A stretch of DNA of 64,000 nucleotides from the NCBI GenBank assembly GCA_043787975.1, contig JAYVUK010000064.1:1-64000 (forward strand), in the 5' to 3' direction. This stretch comes from JAPLDA01 sp043787975 (lineage in GTDB: Bacteria > Bacteroidota > Bacteroidia > AKYH767-A > 2013-40CM-41-45). Below the pieces are notes generated by a model, which did not search any database, was not told where the DNA came from, and worked only from the letters and a program-made list of their open reading frames with translations. Shown here in pieces: positions 52,249-60,691 of this stretch. Positions within the stretch are counted from its first letter, which is position 1, and each line of letters begins with the position of its first letter. The position numbers and the translations under genes were made by a program.

Positions 52249-52583
52249 AGTTCAGTATACTTTTTAGCTGAACCCTTCGCTTTTTCCACCGGGTATTTCT
52301 CTCCGTTCTTTTTTATTTTGTCCAGCACAATCTGCCTGACATCAAGGTTGTGCCTGTTCGCAAGGAGAAAAGCAAAGGCAAATACATCTGCCAGTTCTTC
52401 TTTTAGTTTTTCTTTATCAACTTCCTCGGCTTCTTTAATCGTCTTCCATAGAAATAACTCATTTAATTCTGCCGCTTCAATTGAAATTGCAGTTGCTAGA
52501 TTTTTTGAATCATGAAATTGTTCCCAATCTCTTTCATTTCTGAATTTTATTAATTCAACGGTAATTTCTTCTACGTCTGTCAT
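52245..52583 (-). CDS. MazG-like nucleotide pyrophosphohydrolase (copy 2)
   Basis: The 112-aa helical enzyme has the metal-binding pattern SIEAAELNELFLWK and KEELADVFAF. It is a paralogue of the 43.2-kb protein, roughly half identical by eye with the same C-terminal KNG-x-KYPV and KKYxEL. It is the first gene of a coupled pair with the GIY-YIG/DUF2075/S24 protein, which suggests a role tied to that effector, such as altering nucleotide pools during the response. Confidence 0.88.
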   Translation of the reverse strand: MTDVEEITVELIKFRNERDWEQFHDSKNLATAISIEAAELNELFLWKTIKEAEEVDKEKLKEELADVFAFAFLLANRHNLDVRQIVLDKIKKNGEKYPVEKAKGSAKKYTEL

Positions 52584-52746
52584 TTGATTTTCTTTTCGTT
52601 ATCACAAATGAACTATTCATTCTTCACATTTCAAATTCTTATTTAATCCGAGATACAAATTACGAAGCTCGCAACATATTTTTCTATTCGTTTTTTCGCT
52701 GCAAGACTTCCCATTCATGTAACTTTACCGATTCAATTCAAAAAGT

Positions 52747-53769
52747 ATGGAAATAGGAGTGGACAGTTTTGCTGCCATGATGAGCGGTAACAGCAGCAAA
52801 TCAATCAATGATGCAGATGCAATGGCTCAGTTGCTCGAACGGATCGAACATGCAGACCGTTCAGGACTTGATATTTTTGGAATCGGAGAGCATCACCGCA
52901 AAGGTTTTTTGGATTCTGCGCCGACGCTGATTCTCGCTGCCGCTGCAGCACGCACAAAAAGAATCCGTTTGACCAGTGCAGTGACGGTGCTTAGTGCTGC
53001 AGATCCGGTGCGCGTATTTCAAAACTTCGCTACTCTGGATTTGATTTCCGGTGGACGCGCAGAAATGGTTGCAGGACGAGGTTCGTTTATCGAAGCATTT
53101 CCGTTGTTTGGATTAAACCTCGAAGATTATGATGAACTGTATTCAGAAAAACTGGAACTCTTACTGAAAATTCGCGCGAACGAATTTGTGACCTGGTCAG
53201 GTAAGTTTCGTCCTGCACTAAATAACCTGGCCGTGTATCCGAGACCGGTGCAGAATCCTTTTCCGGTTTGGGTTGGAGTTGGCGGCACACCCGAATCATT
53301 TGTTCGTGCCGGTAAGCTTGGGCTGCCATTGATGGTTGCTATCATCGGTGGTGAGACACATCACTTTCGTCCGTTGGTTGATCTTTACCGTGAGACCGGC
53401 AAGAGAGCAGGACATCCTGCGGAAAAATTGAAAGTAGGAATACACTCACTCGGTTATGTCGCAAACACCACAGAGGAAGCAGTGGACGATTTTTATCCCG
53501 GCTATGCTGAGGCCATGACCAAGGTCGGTAAAGAGCGCGGCTGGCCTCCGATGACACGTGGAAAATTTGAAGCACAGATGGGACCGCGAGGCGCGTTGCT
53601 TGTCGGCAGTGCGGAAGAAGTAGCGGAGAAAATTTTACGGCATTCAGAAGCGCTTGGTGGTATTACACGACTTACGTTCCAGATGGATACTGCCGAAGTG
53701 CCTCATGAAAAATTGATGCAGGCGATTGCGTTAATTGGTTCGCGCGTAAAAACATTGGTGAATCAATAA
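52747..53769 (+). CDS. LLM-class (luciferase-like) flavin-dependent oxidoreductase
   Basis: The 340-aa TIM-barrel protein has the LLM N-terminus and the pattern GLDIFGIGEHHRKGFLDSAP (residues ~39-58) that forms the flavin site. Later comes LTSAVTVLSAADPVRVFQNFATLDLISGGRAEMVAGRG, quoted here in parts as SAVTVLSAADP and GGRAEMVAGRG. These enzymes use FMN from NAD(P)H. Substrate unknown. A TAACTTTA at 52719-52726 resembles the -7 consensus with one mismatch. Confidence 0.88.
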   Translation: MEIGVDSFAAMMSGNSSKSINDADAMAQLLERIEHADRSGLDIFGIGEHHRKGFLDSAPTLILAAAAARTKRIRLTSAVTVLSAADPVRVFQNFATLDLISGGRAEMVAGRGSFIEAFPLFGLNLEDYDELYSEKLELLLKIRANEFVTWSGKFRPALNNLAVYPRPVQNPFPVWVGVGGTPESFVRAGKLGLPLMVAIIGGETHHFRPLVDLYRETGKRAGHPAEKLKVGIHSLGYVANTTEEAVDDFYPGYAEAMTKVGKERGWPPMTRGKFEAQMGPRGALLVGSAEEVAEKILRHSEALGGITRLTFQMDTAEVPHEKLMQAIALIGSRVKTLVNQ

Positions 53770-53855
53770 ATCAGCAGACTAAAAAATGAAGTGGCTCCAA
53801 TTTTATATGTAGACGCTTTTATGTGGGAGCAATGCCGATATGCCTTTGTAAAATT

Positions 53856-53894
53856 TCCAAACTTGATATCGCAATTTGCGATATCAAGTTTGGA
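53856..53894. repeat. 39-bp perfect palindrome
   Basis: 19-bp arms separated by one base: the left arm TCCAAACTTGATATCGCAA is mirrored exactly on the right. There is no T tract directly after, so a plain terminator is unlikely; a protein site, cruciform or mobile REP-like unit are alternatives. It lies 87 bp after the luciferase-like gene. Confidence 0.85.
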
Positions 53895-53984
53895 GAACAT
53901 CACTTCATGGCTTTTTCCTGCTGTGAAGGAATTTGTAGTCTTTTACAGACAGACCAAGGAATACCCTTAAAAGCTAATAATAAA

Positions 53985-54010
53985 AAAGTCCGGAATTAAT
54001 TCCGGACTTT
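53985..54010 (-). terminator. Terminator of the tRNA-Val gene
   Basis: A perfect 26-bp palindrome (13-bp arms, AAAGTCCGGAATT on the left) begins right after the tRNA 3' end on the minus strand and runs into a T6 tract in the direction of transcription. Confidence 0.9.
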
Positions 54011-54011
54011 G

Positions 54012-54086
54012 TGGGAGCTACAGGGTTCGAACCTGTGACCCTCTGCTTGTAAGGCAGATGCTCTGAACCAGCTGAGCTAAGCTCCC
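54012..54086 (-). tRNA. tRNA-Val (anticodon TAC)
   Basis: The minus strand folds as a full cloverleaf: acceptor GGGAGCT (54080-54086) pairs with AGCTCCC, the D arm is GCTC...GAGC, and the anticodon stem TCTGC/GCAGA encloses loop CTTACAA with TAC. The T arm contains GGTTCGAACC. The discriminator is A and CCA is not encoded. A terminator follows directly. Confidence 0.95.
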
Positions 54087-54138
54087 GTTTTTTGGGAGGG
54101 CAAATATAGACACTTTTTCATTTGATCAAAACAATTTT

Positions 54139-55428
54139 TTAAAGCACTTCGCCCACCACAAACGTACTTCCTCCGACAAATACAAGATCATTTTCGCGGG
54201 CATCGGATTGAGCTGACTGCAAAGCCTCATTTACAGAGGAGTACGCATTTCCTGTCAATGGAAATGGTGCTGCTTTTGTTTTGAGTTCACTTGCATCCAT
54301 CGCACGAGGAATGTTTGCTTTGCAGAAATAATAAGTAGCATTTTTTGGAAGCAGTTCAAGAATTCCGGAAATGTCTTTGTCGCTTACCACTCCCAACACG
54401 AAATGAAGATGATCGTGTGGTGTTTGCTGGATTTGTTTTACGACGTATTCAATTCCGTCTTTGTTATGCCCGACATCGCAGATTGTGAGTGGCTTTTGAG
54501 AAAGCGTTTGCCAGCGTCCCAACAATCCTGTTAGCGGCTTTACATTTTTTAATGCGGAGAAAATATGTTCATCGGAAATGATAAAACCGGATTTGCGTAG
54601 TTGGAATCCAGATTCAAGTACGGTGAGAATATTTTTGAGTTGATAATTTCCTGTGAGATCAAGCTGAAGGTCTTTAAAAAGGAGTTGATCGTTTCTGAAG
54701 ATATTCAGTGAAAGAAAATTTTGATTGCTGATCACTTCAACTTTTAATTCTTCGTCGGCGAAAAACAGGTTAGACCTTGTTTCGTTGGATTTATCTCGAA
54801 AAACTTTTTCAACGGTATTTTGCTTCTCCCCAATTACAACAGGAATTCCGGGCTTGATGATTCCTGCTTTCTCTGCAGCAATTTTTTCAAGTGAATCTCC
54901 AAGCAACTGCATGTGATCCCAGCCGATATTGGTGATTACGGAGAGCAGGGGAGTGATGACGTTGGTAGAGTCCAGTCTTCCGCCCAAACCGGTTTCAATC
55001 ACAGCGATGTCAACTTTTTCTTTTCGGAAATAATCGAATGCCAACCCAACTGTCCATTCAAAGAAGGAAGGTTTTATTTTTTCGAAGTCGTTTCTGTATT
55101 TCTCAACAAAATCTGTCACCACATTTTCTTCAATCATATTCCCGTTGATGCGGATGCGTTCCCGGAAATCCTTGAGATGTGGAGAAGTATACAAACCGGT
55201 TTTGTAGCCGGCTGTTTGTAAAATCGCAGCAAGCATGTGTGATGTCGAACCCTTGCCGTTTGTTCCGGCAATGTGAATGGATTTCCCCGACAAATAATTT
55301 TCAGGATAACCTAACAATTCGCAAATCGCAAACGTATTGTTCAGATCTGCTTTGTAAGCAGCGGCACCGATGCGATGAAACATCGGTAACTGCTCGTACA
55401 AATAGTCAAGAGTTTGCTGGTAGGTCAC
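54139..55428 (-). CDS. folC: Dihydrofolate synthase / folylpolyglutamate synthase
   Basis: The 429-aa Mur-ligase-like enzyme adds glutamate to dihydropteroate and reduced folates using ATP. It has the P-loop GTNGKGSTSHML (55-66), ETGLGGRLDSTN and VITNIGWDHMQLLG, the usual FolC series, and a C-terminal Mur-ligase domain (CDVGHNKDG). Length and start are normal. It lies downstream of glnN in the same direction, separated by a word-built hairpin. Confidence 0.94.
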   Translation of the reverse strand: MTYQQTLDYLYEQLPMFHRIGAAAYKADLNNTFAICELLGYPENYLSGKSIHIAGTNGKGSTSHMLAAILQTAGYKTGLYTSPHLKDFRERIRINGNMIEENVVTDFVEKYRNDFEKIKPSFFEWTVGLAFDYFRKEKVDIAVIETGLGGRLDSTNVITPLLSVITNIGWDHMQLLGDSLEKIAAEKAGIIKPGIPVVIGEKQNTVEKVFRDKSNETRSNLFFADEELKVEVISNQNFLSLNIFRNDQLLFKDLQLDLTGNYQLKNILTVLESGFQLRKSGFIISDEHIFSALKNVKPLTGLLGRWQTLSQKPLTICDVGHNKDGIEYVVKQIQQTPHDHLHFVLGVVSDKDISGILELLPKNATYYFCKANIPRAMDASELKTKAAPFPLTGNAYSSVNEALQSAQSDARENDLVFVGGSTFVVGEVL

Positions 55429-55467
55429 GAATTATTTTCCCGGCTTAGGATACGTCGAATTGAAACT

Positions 55468-55540
55468 AAGTACAAAACTACAAATTACGAATCGCTGAAT
55501 TCGTAATCCGTTGATTATCGTATTTCGTAGTTTCGTACTT
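55468..55540. repeat. AAACTACAAATTACGAAT / ATTCGTA...GTAGTTTCGTACTT hairpin
   Basis: The left arm starts AAGTACAAAACTACAAATTA (55468) and faces the right arm TATTTCGTAGTTTCGTACTT (ending 55540) as imperfect reverse complements. Probably a terminator for glnN. Confidence 0.75.
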
Positions 55541-55556
55541 ATTCGTAATTTGATGG

Positions 55557-57749
55557 CTAACGAATGCTTACAAGTTCACGGTATTTCGCAAGCGGCCAGA
55601 TCTCATCATCCACCAGCATTTCAAGTTTGTCAGCATGGTAGCGGATTTCATCAAAGTAAATCCTCACTTTATCGCAATAGGCAATCGCTTTCTCACGCAC
55701 GTTTTCAATCTTGTTTGCTTTCTTTCTCGCTTCAATCATTTCATCCGTTTTTGTTTTGATGATAGAAACGTGTTCAGAAATTTCTCTGATCATTTCCAGC
55801 TGCGTGCTGAATGCATCCGCTTTCATACCGATGCTTTTTAATTTTTCCGCATTGATCGCTAACTCAGTTTGGTATTTTAATGCAGCGGGAATAATGTGGT
55901 TGATGGCAAGGTCGCCCATCACGCGTGCTTCAATCTGAATTTTCTTGATGTATGTTTCAAGCATGATCTCATGACGCGCTTCGATTTCACGGTGAGAAAA
56001 AATTCCGTTGTCTTCAAACAACTTGATGGATTTCTTTGTAACGAAAGCATCTAACGCCGGTGGAGTGGTGGTGATGTTATTCAATCCTCTTTTCTTCGCT
56101 TCCTTCACCCACTCATCTCCATAACCGTTTCCTTCGAATCGGATATTTTTTGAATCCACGATATACTGGCGCAGCACTTTTAAAATCGCTTCGTCTTTCT
56201 TTATATTTTTATTCGTCAATGCATCGACTTCTTTCCGGAATTCATTCAATTGATTAGCAACAATCACATTCAATACCATCATGGCATTGGATGAATTGGC
56301 GGATGAACCCACAGCACGAAACTCAAATTTATTTCCTGTGAATGCGAAGGGTGATGTGCGGTTACGATCCGTATTGTCTAAAAGTATTTCAGGGATTTTG
56401 CCGATGTTCAGTTTGAGTGCAGTCTTTTCTTCCGGGCTCATCTTTTTATCTTTCACACTCTTCTCGATTTCATTCAGGACATTACTTAATTGTCCGCCAA
56501 GAAAAATACTCATGATAGCCGGAGGTGCTTCGTTTGCACCCAAACGATGATCGTTGCTTGCCGATGCAATGCTGGCTCGCAACAGGTCAGCATGTTCGTA
56601 CACCGCTTTAATCGTGTTGATGAAAAAAGTGAGAAACATCAAATTCGATTTCGGTGTGGAGCCGGGCGACAACAAATTTTTCCCGGTATTTGTTCCCAAG
56701 CTCCAGTTATTGTGCTTCCCGCTTCCGTTGATTCCTGCATACGGTTTCTCATGCAACAACACTTTGAAATTATGTCTGCGTGCAACTTTATCCATCACGT
56801 CCATCAGCAATGCATTGTGATCCACTGCGAGGTTAATCTCTTCAAATACAGGAGCACATTCAAACTGTGAAGGAGCCACTTCGTTGTGACGCGTCTTCAA
56901 CGGAATGCCGAGTTTGAATGCTTCAATCTCGAAGTCGTGCATGAACGCATATGCGCGCTCAGGAATGGAACCGAAATAATGATCTTCCAACTGTTGGCCT
57001 TTTGCAGCGGAGTGACCAAAAAGTGTCCGACCCGTTGCTACAAGATCAGTACGCGAATTAAACAATGCGGTGTCCACTAAAAAATATTCCTGCTCTACAC
57101 CAAGGGTGGCAAATACCTTCGTAATATTTTTGTCGAAATACTGACCGACTTCCACCGCGGCTTTATCAAGCGCATTCAGTGCTTTCAACAAAGGCGCTTT
57201 GTAATCAAGTGTTTCACCGGTATAAGAAACAAAGATGGTCGGGATGCACAATGTTTTTCCATTCGCACTTTCCATGATGAATGCAGGTGAGCTTGGATCC
57301 CACGCCGTGTAACCACGCGCTTCAAATGTATTTCGAATGCCACCGCTTGGAAAGCTCGATGCATCCGGTTCCTGCTGTGCAAGTGCGCCACCTGAAAAAT
57401 GCTCGAGCGCTTTCCCGTCAAAAGAAACTTCGAAGAATGAATCGTGTTTTTCTGCGGTCGCGCCGGTGAGCGGTTGAAACCAGTGCGTGTAATGTGAAGC
57501 GCCTTTTGAAGTCGCCCATTCCTTCATTCCGAGTGCAACCTGGTCGGCCACTTTGCGATCAATGCGTTCTCCATGTTCGATGGCATTGATGACTGCGATG
57601 TAGGCATCCTTCGGAAGGAATTTATGCATGGCATCTTTATTAAAAACATTGATGCCGAAATAATCAGAAATCTTGTTTGAAGGCGGAGTGACCTTTACAG
57701 GAATTCTATTGACTGTGTGTTCAAGAGCCCGGAAGCGGATGTTGTTCAT
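55557..57749 (-). CDS. glnN: Glutamine synthetase type III
   Basis: The 730-aa GSIII enzyme makes glutamine from glutamate, ammonia and ATP; this long form is typical of Bacteroidota and cyanobacteria. Visible family regions include QEPDASSFPSGGIRNTFEAR, VEQEYFLVD, ETLDYKAPLLKAL, GINGSGKHNNWSLG (ATP/glutamate site) and the Arg/Glu region DRNRTSPFAF followed by NKFEFRAVGSS. The ~180 C-terminal residues are the helical GSIII extension. No glnB or amt gene is nearby. Confidence 0.96.
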   Translation of the reverse strand: MNNIRFRALEHTVNRIPVKVTPPSNKISDYFGINVFNKDAMHKFLPKDAYIAVINAIEHGERIDRKVADQVALGMKEWATSKGASHYTHWFQPLTGATAEKHDSFFEVSFDGKALEHFSGGALAQQEPDASSFPSGGIRNTFEARGYTAWDPSSPAFIMESANGKTLCIPTIFVSYTGETLDYKAPLLKALNALDKAAVEVGQYFDKNITKVFATLGVEQEYFLVDTALFNSRTDLVATGRTLFGHSAAKGQQLEDHYFGSIPERAYAFMHDFEIEAFKLGIPLKTRHNEVAPSQFECAPVFEEINLAVDHNALLMDVMDKVARRHNFKVLLHEKPYAGINGSGKHNNWSLGTNTGKNLLSPGSTPKSNLMFLTFFINTIKAVYEHADLLRASIASASNDHRLGANEAPPAIMSIFLGGQLSNVLNEIEKSVKDKKMSPEEKTALKLNIGKIPEILLDNTDRNRTSPFAFTGNKFEFRAVGSSANSSNAMMVLNVIVANQLNEFRKEVDALTNKNIKKDEAILKVLRQYIVDSKNIRFEGNGYGDEWVKEAKKRGLNNITTTPPALDAFVTKKSIKLFEDNGIFSHREIEARHEIMLETYIKKIQIEARVMGDLAINHIIPAALKYQTELAINAEKLKSIGMKADAFSTQLEMIREISEHVSIIKTKTDEMIEARKKANKIENVREKAIAYCDKVRIYFDEIRYHADKLEMLVDDEIWPLAKYRELVSIR

Positions 57750-58081
57750 GTTTCAGTTAAGATTGAAGTTGATTTTTATTTTTTTGCAAACATACTTCAA
57801 AAAACAGGGGGTATGCAAGAAAAAATTATACTTTTTTATGAACAAGATGCTAATAAATAGGGGCTATGTTTAAAAAATATTAAAATTTATTGAGTAAATC
57901 GAAATAATTTGAACTTTAGTCAATTGTTTTTTAGAATACTTATCGATTTCTAATCTGCAATCCCGGGCGACACGAAAGATTTCCAATGCAGTGATTGAAC
58001 AATTGTATAATTTTACATCGCGTGATCATGCAGCGTGTGCATAATCAGTATCCTCGACAACCAATAAATTTTACGAACCCA
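57750..58081. other. Spacer upstream of glnN and of a small exported protein
   Basis: This 332-bp AT-rich region holds the divergent promoters of glnN and the OB-like protein. Apart from a short GGGGGT/GGGGC feature near 57800-57855, I see no gene or hairpin. Confidence 0.5.
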
Positions 58082-58438
58082 ATGAAAGTGATCAAATTTG
58101 TTTTTACACTTGTGTTATTATTTACAGGAGTTATCACTTTCGCGCAAAGCGGAACTGTTTCTCCTGACTCTGCGAAATATCATGAAGGAGCATTGACAAC
58201 AGTATGCGGTAAAGTATTCGGTACACATACAGGAAATACCGGAGTCGTCATGCTGAACTTTGGAGGAGTTTATCCTGACAATGCGTTTACAGCAGTCATA
58301 TTTGCAGATGACGTATCAAAGTTTAAAAAGGCGGATGAGTACAACGGCAAACAACTATGTGTAACCGGGAGAATTAAACTTTACAAAGGAAAAGCAGAAG
58401 TTGTATTAAAGGAAGCGAATCAACTGCTAGAGCAATAG
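58082..58438 (+). CDS. Small exported OB-fold-like protein
   Basis: From the ATG at 58082 (MKVIKFVFTLVLLFTGVITFA-Q) the ~118-aa protein has a signal peptide and a beta domain with TVCGKVFGTHTGNTGVVMLNFGG and LCVTGRIKLYKGKAEVVL. These are strand patterns of the OB-fold proteins often annotated as nucleic-acid-binding domain-containing. A frame open to 57995 adds a non-signal extension and is not chosen. Function unknown. Confidence 0.7.
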   Translation: MKVIKFVFTLVLLFTGVITFAQSGTVSPDSAKYHEGALTTVCGKVFGTHTGNTGVVMLNFGGVYPDNAFTAVIFADDVSKFKKADEYNGKQLCVTGRIKLYKGKAEVVLKEANQLLEQ

Positions 58439-58475
58439 TGCTGACTTCTTAAAATTTTTCTTTTTACAGGAAAAT

Positions 58476-59894
58476 TCATTTTGTTTTTTGCAATCCTTCT
58501 TTTGCGCGTTTGTTTTCAGGCATCAGTTGCAATGCTTTTTCAAAACACTTTTTTGCAGCTGTCTTATCACCCTTATCCAGGTAAGTTTCTCCCAGATCGT
58601 TCCAGGCAATGATGATGTCAGGGAATTCGGTTGTGTAAATCTTGTAAAGCGAAACAGCATTGTCGTAATCATGATCCTTGATGAGTGCGTTTCCGACATT
58701 CAGCAAAACCATGTCATCATCAGGTCTCATTCCTGATTGCTGCATTTCGACCTTGAAGTTTTGTTCAAAATAATTTCCTCCCTTAGTTTTAAGAACGTTG
58801 TATAAAAATTTTTGCGCAGATTCCTGTAAAGGCAGCACAGGTTTGTTATTGAGTATGGCTGAAACACGCATGCCAATATCTTCTGCTGTCCCCTGATCGT
58901 AATTAGAAAGAATGATCGCAATGTTTTTCGTTTTCATATTTACCGTGAACAAGGTGCTTACCCCCGGAGCTCCGCCGGCGGGTGCATATCGTCCTGCAAT
59001 CAAAAAATCATTCCATGAATTAATTTTTTCATGACTCATTGAACCGGTGGCATACTTTAATTTACTGCTGTCGGAAAGTAATTGATTGTCGTAGAAAACA
59101 GACGTGATAAACGCAAGTAAATCATGTGTTGTCGTATAAATGCCTCCATCACCGCCACCGGCCAGATGCCACGTTGAATTATTTTGCAAGGCTCCGATTT
59201 GATTGGAAAGGTATCCTACAGCAATTCCCGGCAAGGGTTTTACATATCCATTCATTGCTGTGTTGTGCATGTTCAGTTTGTCAAGGATTAATTCTTTTAA
59301 ATTTTCATAATAATTTTTCCCTGTTACTTTTTCAAGGATTGCAGTTAACACCACGTAGCCTGAATTGGAATAACGTGTTTGAGATCCCGGTTCAAATTGT
59401 AATTTTTCTTTTTGAATGATCGGGATGATATCTTTTGCCAGCAATATTTTTCCTTCCTGGCTTTGAAAATCTTCCGTTCGATGGTAATCACCCAACCCGG
59501 AAGTGAAATCCAGCAGTTGTTTGATGGTCACCTTATTTACTTCAGGCGAAAATCCTGAAAGGTATTTTCCAATGTTATCATCGGTGGAGAATTTAAGTTG
59601 TTCGGCCAGTTGTAAAATCATCACTCGTGTAAAATCTTTCGTGATGGAGGCAAGCTGAAATTTTGTTTCACTCGTGATGGGAATTTTATTTTCGTAATCG
59701 GCTTTGCCAAACGATTTTTCATAAACAATTTGTTTGTTGTGAGCGATTAATACATTGCCTGAAAAGAGATTCATTTCCATGGCTCGGTTGAACAGGGAAT
59801 CAATTCTGTTTACCGGAATAGGCTGAGAAGACTGGCTTCGACAGACTGTTGAAAAAATAATACATGCAGATAGGAAGAGGAGATTTTTGATCAT
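58476..59894 (-). CDS. Exported class C beta-lactamase-like serine hydrolase with C-terminal TPR
   Basis: From the ATG at 59894 the ~472-aa protein has a signal peptide (LLFLSACIIFSTVC), the catalytic S-x-x-K in QLASITKDF (about S83-K86), the Tyr-x-Asn motif YSNSGYVVL and the HLAGGGDGG motif. The last ~80 residues form tetratricopeptide helices (DNAVSLYKIYTTEFPDIIIAWNDLG, quoted partly as DNAVSLYKIY and AWNDLGETYLDKGD). It is likely an esterase or peptidase in the periplasm; beta-lactam resistance is not implied. Confidence 0.87.
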   Translation of the reverse strand: MIKNLLFLSACIIFSTVCRSQSSQPIPVNRIDSLFNRAMEMNLFSGNVLIAHNKQIVYEKSFGKADYENKIPITSETKFQLASITKDFTRVMILQLAEQLKFSTDDNIGKYLSGFSPEVNKVTIKQLLDFTSGLGDYHRTEDFQSQEGKILLAKDIIPIIQKEKLQFEPGSQTRYSNSGYVVLTAILEKVTGKNYYENLKELILDKLNMHNTAMNGYVKPLPGIAVGYLSNQIGALQNNSTWHLAGGGDGGIYTTTHDLLAFITSVFYDNQLLSDSSKLKYATGSMSHEKINSWNDFLIAGRYAPAGGAPGVSTLFTVNMKTKNIAIILSNYDQGTAEDIGMRVSAILNNKPVLPLQESAQKFLYNVLKTKGGNYFEQNFKVEMQQSGMRPDDDMVLLNVGNALIKDHDYDNAVSLYKIYTTEFPDIIIAWNDLGETYLDKGDKTAAKKCFEKALQLMPENKRAKEGLQKTK

Positions 59895-60044
59895 CGCGTT
59901 GGGTTTGAACAATTGCTTCAATCGAATTTGATAAAAGCAGGATCACTAAACATAGAACAATTTGTTTCTGTCGGAAGTTAACCTGCGGTTAATCTCTGTT
60001 AATGGTGCGTTAAAGTTATGGATAGGGTAGAAGCCCCCACGAAA

Positions 60045-60686
60045 CTATAAGTCGTTTAGTTTTTCTGCAATCAGTATTAGATCTGTCATTGTTGTTCCGT
60101 CCAATGCCGGAGATTTCTTCCGTTGTAAATTTATTATTTTAAAATTATTTTCTTTGAGCGTATCGCTTAGATAATCCGCTTCGTGGAAATGCATGAATAG
60201 TTCATCACCCGTACTTCCTTTTTTGAACCCGGATTTGCTGTATTCATCTTCCATGGTGCTGATGTAAAGTATGCCGTTGGATTTTAATCGTGTTGAAGCG
60301 GCACCGATCAATTTGATAGTTTCTTCTTTTGAAAGATACGGCAGACAAAATCCGCACATGATACCATCGTATTTTTTTTCAATCGTTCCGATATTTCTGC
60401 AATCCATGATTTGAAACTCAGCGCCTGGATTATTGATCCTGGCAAGGTCAATCATGTTGGGAGCCAAATCAATTCCTGTTATTTTAAAGCCAGGTCGTTT
60501 GTTTAATAAGTACTTCGTGATATTACCCGGACCACAGGCAAGTTCAAGGATTTCAGCATTTTCTTTTTTAATGGCATTGCAAAAAAAATCGAACGTGTCA
60601 CCATACAAATTCACATCCATGAATTTTTCCTGGTAGAGGTTTGCGAGTTTATTGAATACGTTTACTGCAATTTTTGTTTTGTCCAT
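60045..60686 (-). CDS. Class I SAM-dependent methyltransferase
   Basis: The 213-aa soluble protein has motif I ILELACGPGNITKYLL, ITGIDLAPNMIDLAR as motif II, and DGIMCGFCLPYLSKEE around the substrate edge. Target not predictable. It begins 5 bp after the stop of the MOSC gene and is the last gene of a three-gene run (GNAT, MOSC, methyltransferase). Confidence 0.85.
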   Translation of the reverse strand: MDKTKIAVNVFNKLANLYQEKFMDVNLYGDTFDFFCNAIKKENAEILELACGPGNITKYLLNKRPGFKITGIDLAPNMIDLARINNPGAEFQIMDCRNIGTIEKKYDGIMCGFCLPYLSKEETIKLIGAASTRLKSNGILYISTMEDEYSKSGFKKGSTGDELFMHFHEADYLSDTLKENNFKIINLQRKKSPALDGTTMTDLILIAEKLNDL

Positions 60687-60691
60687 CGTTT

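Noticed and set aside
54012..54086. Genomic island attached at tRNA-Val
   Set aside because: No integrase gene adjoins the tRNA and no direct repeat of its 3' end was seen nearby.
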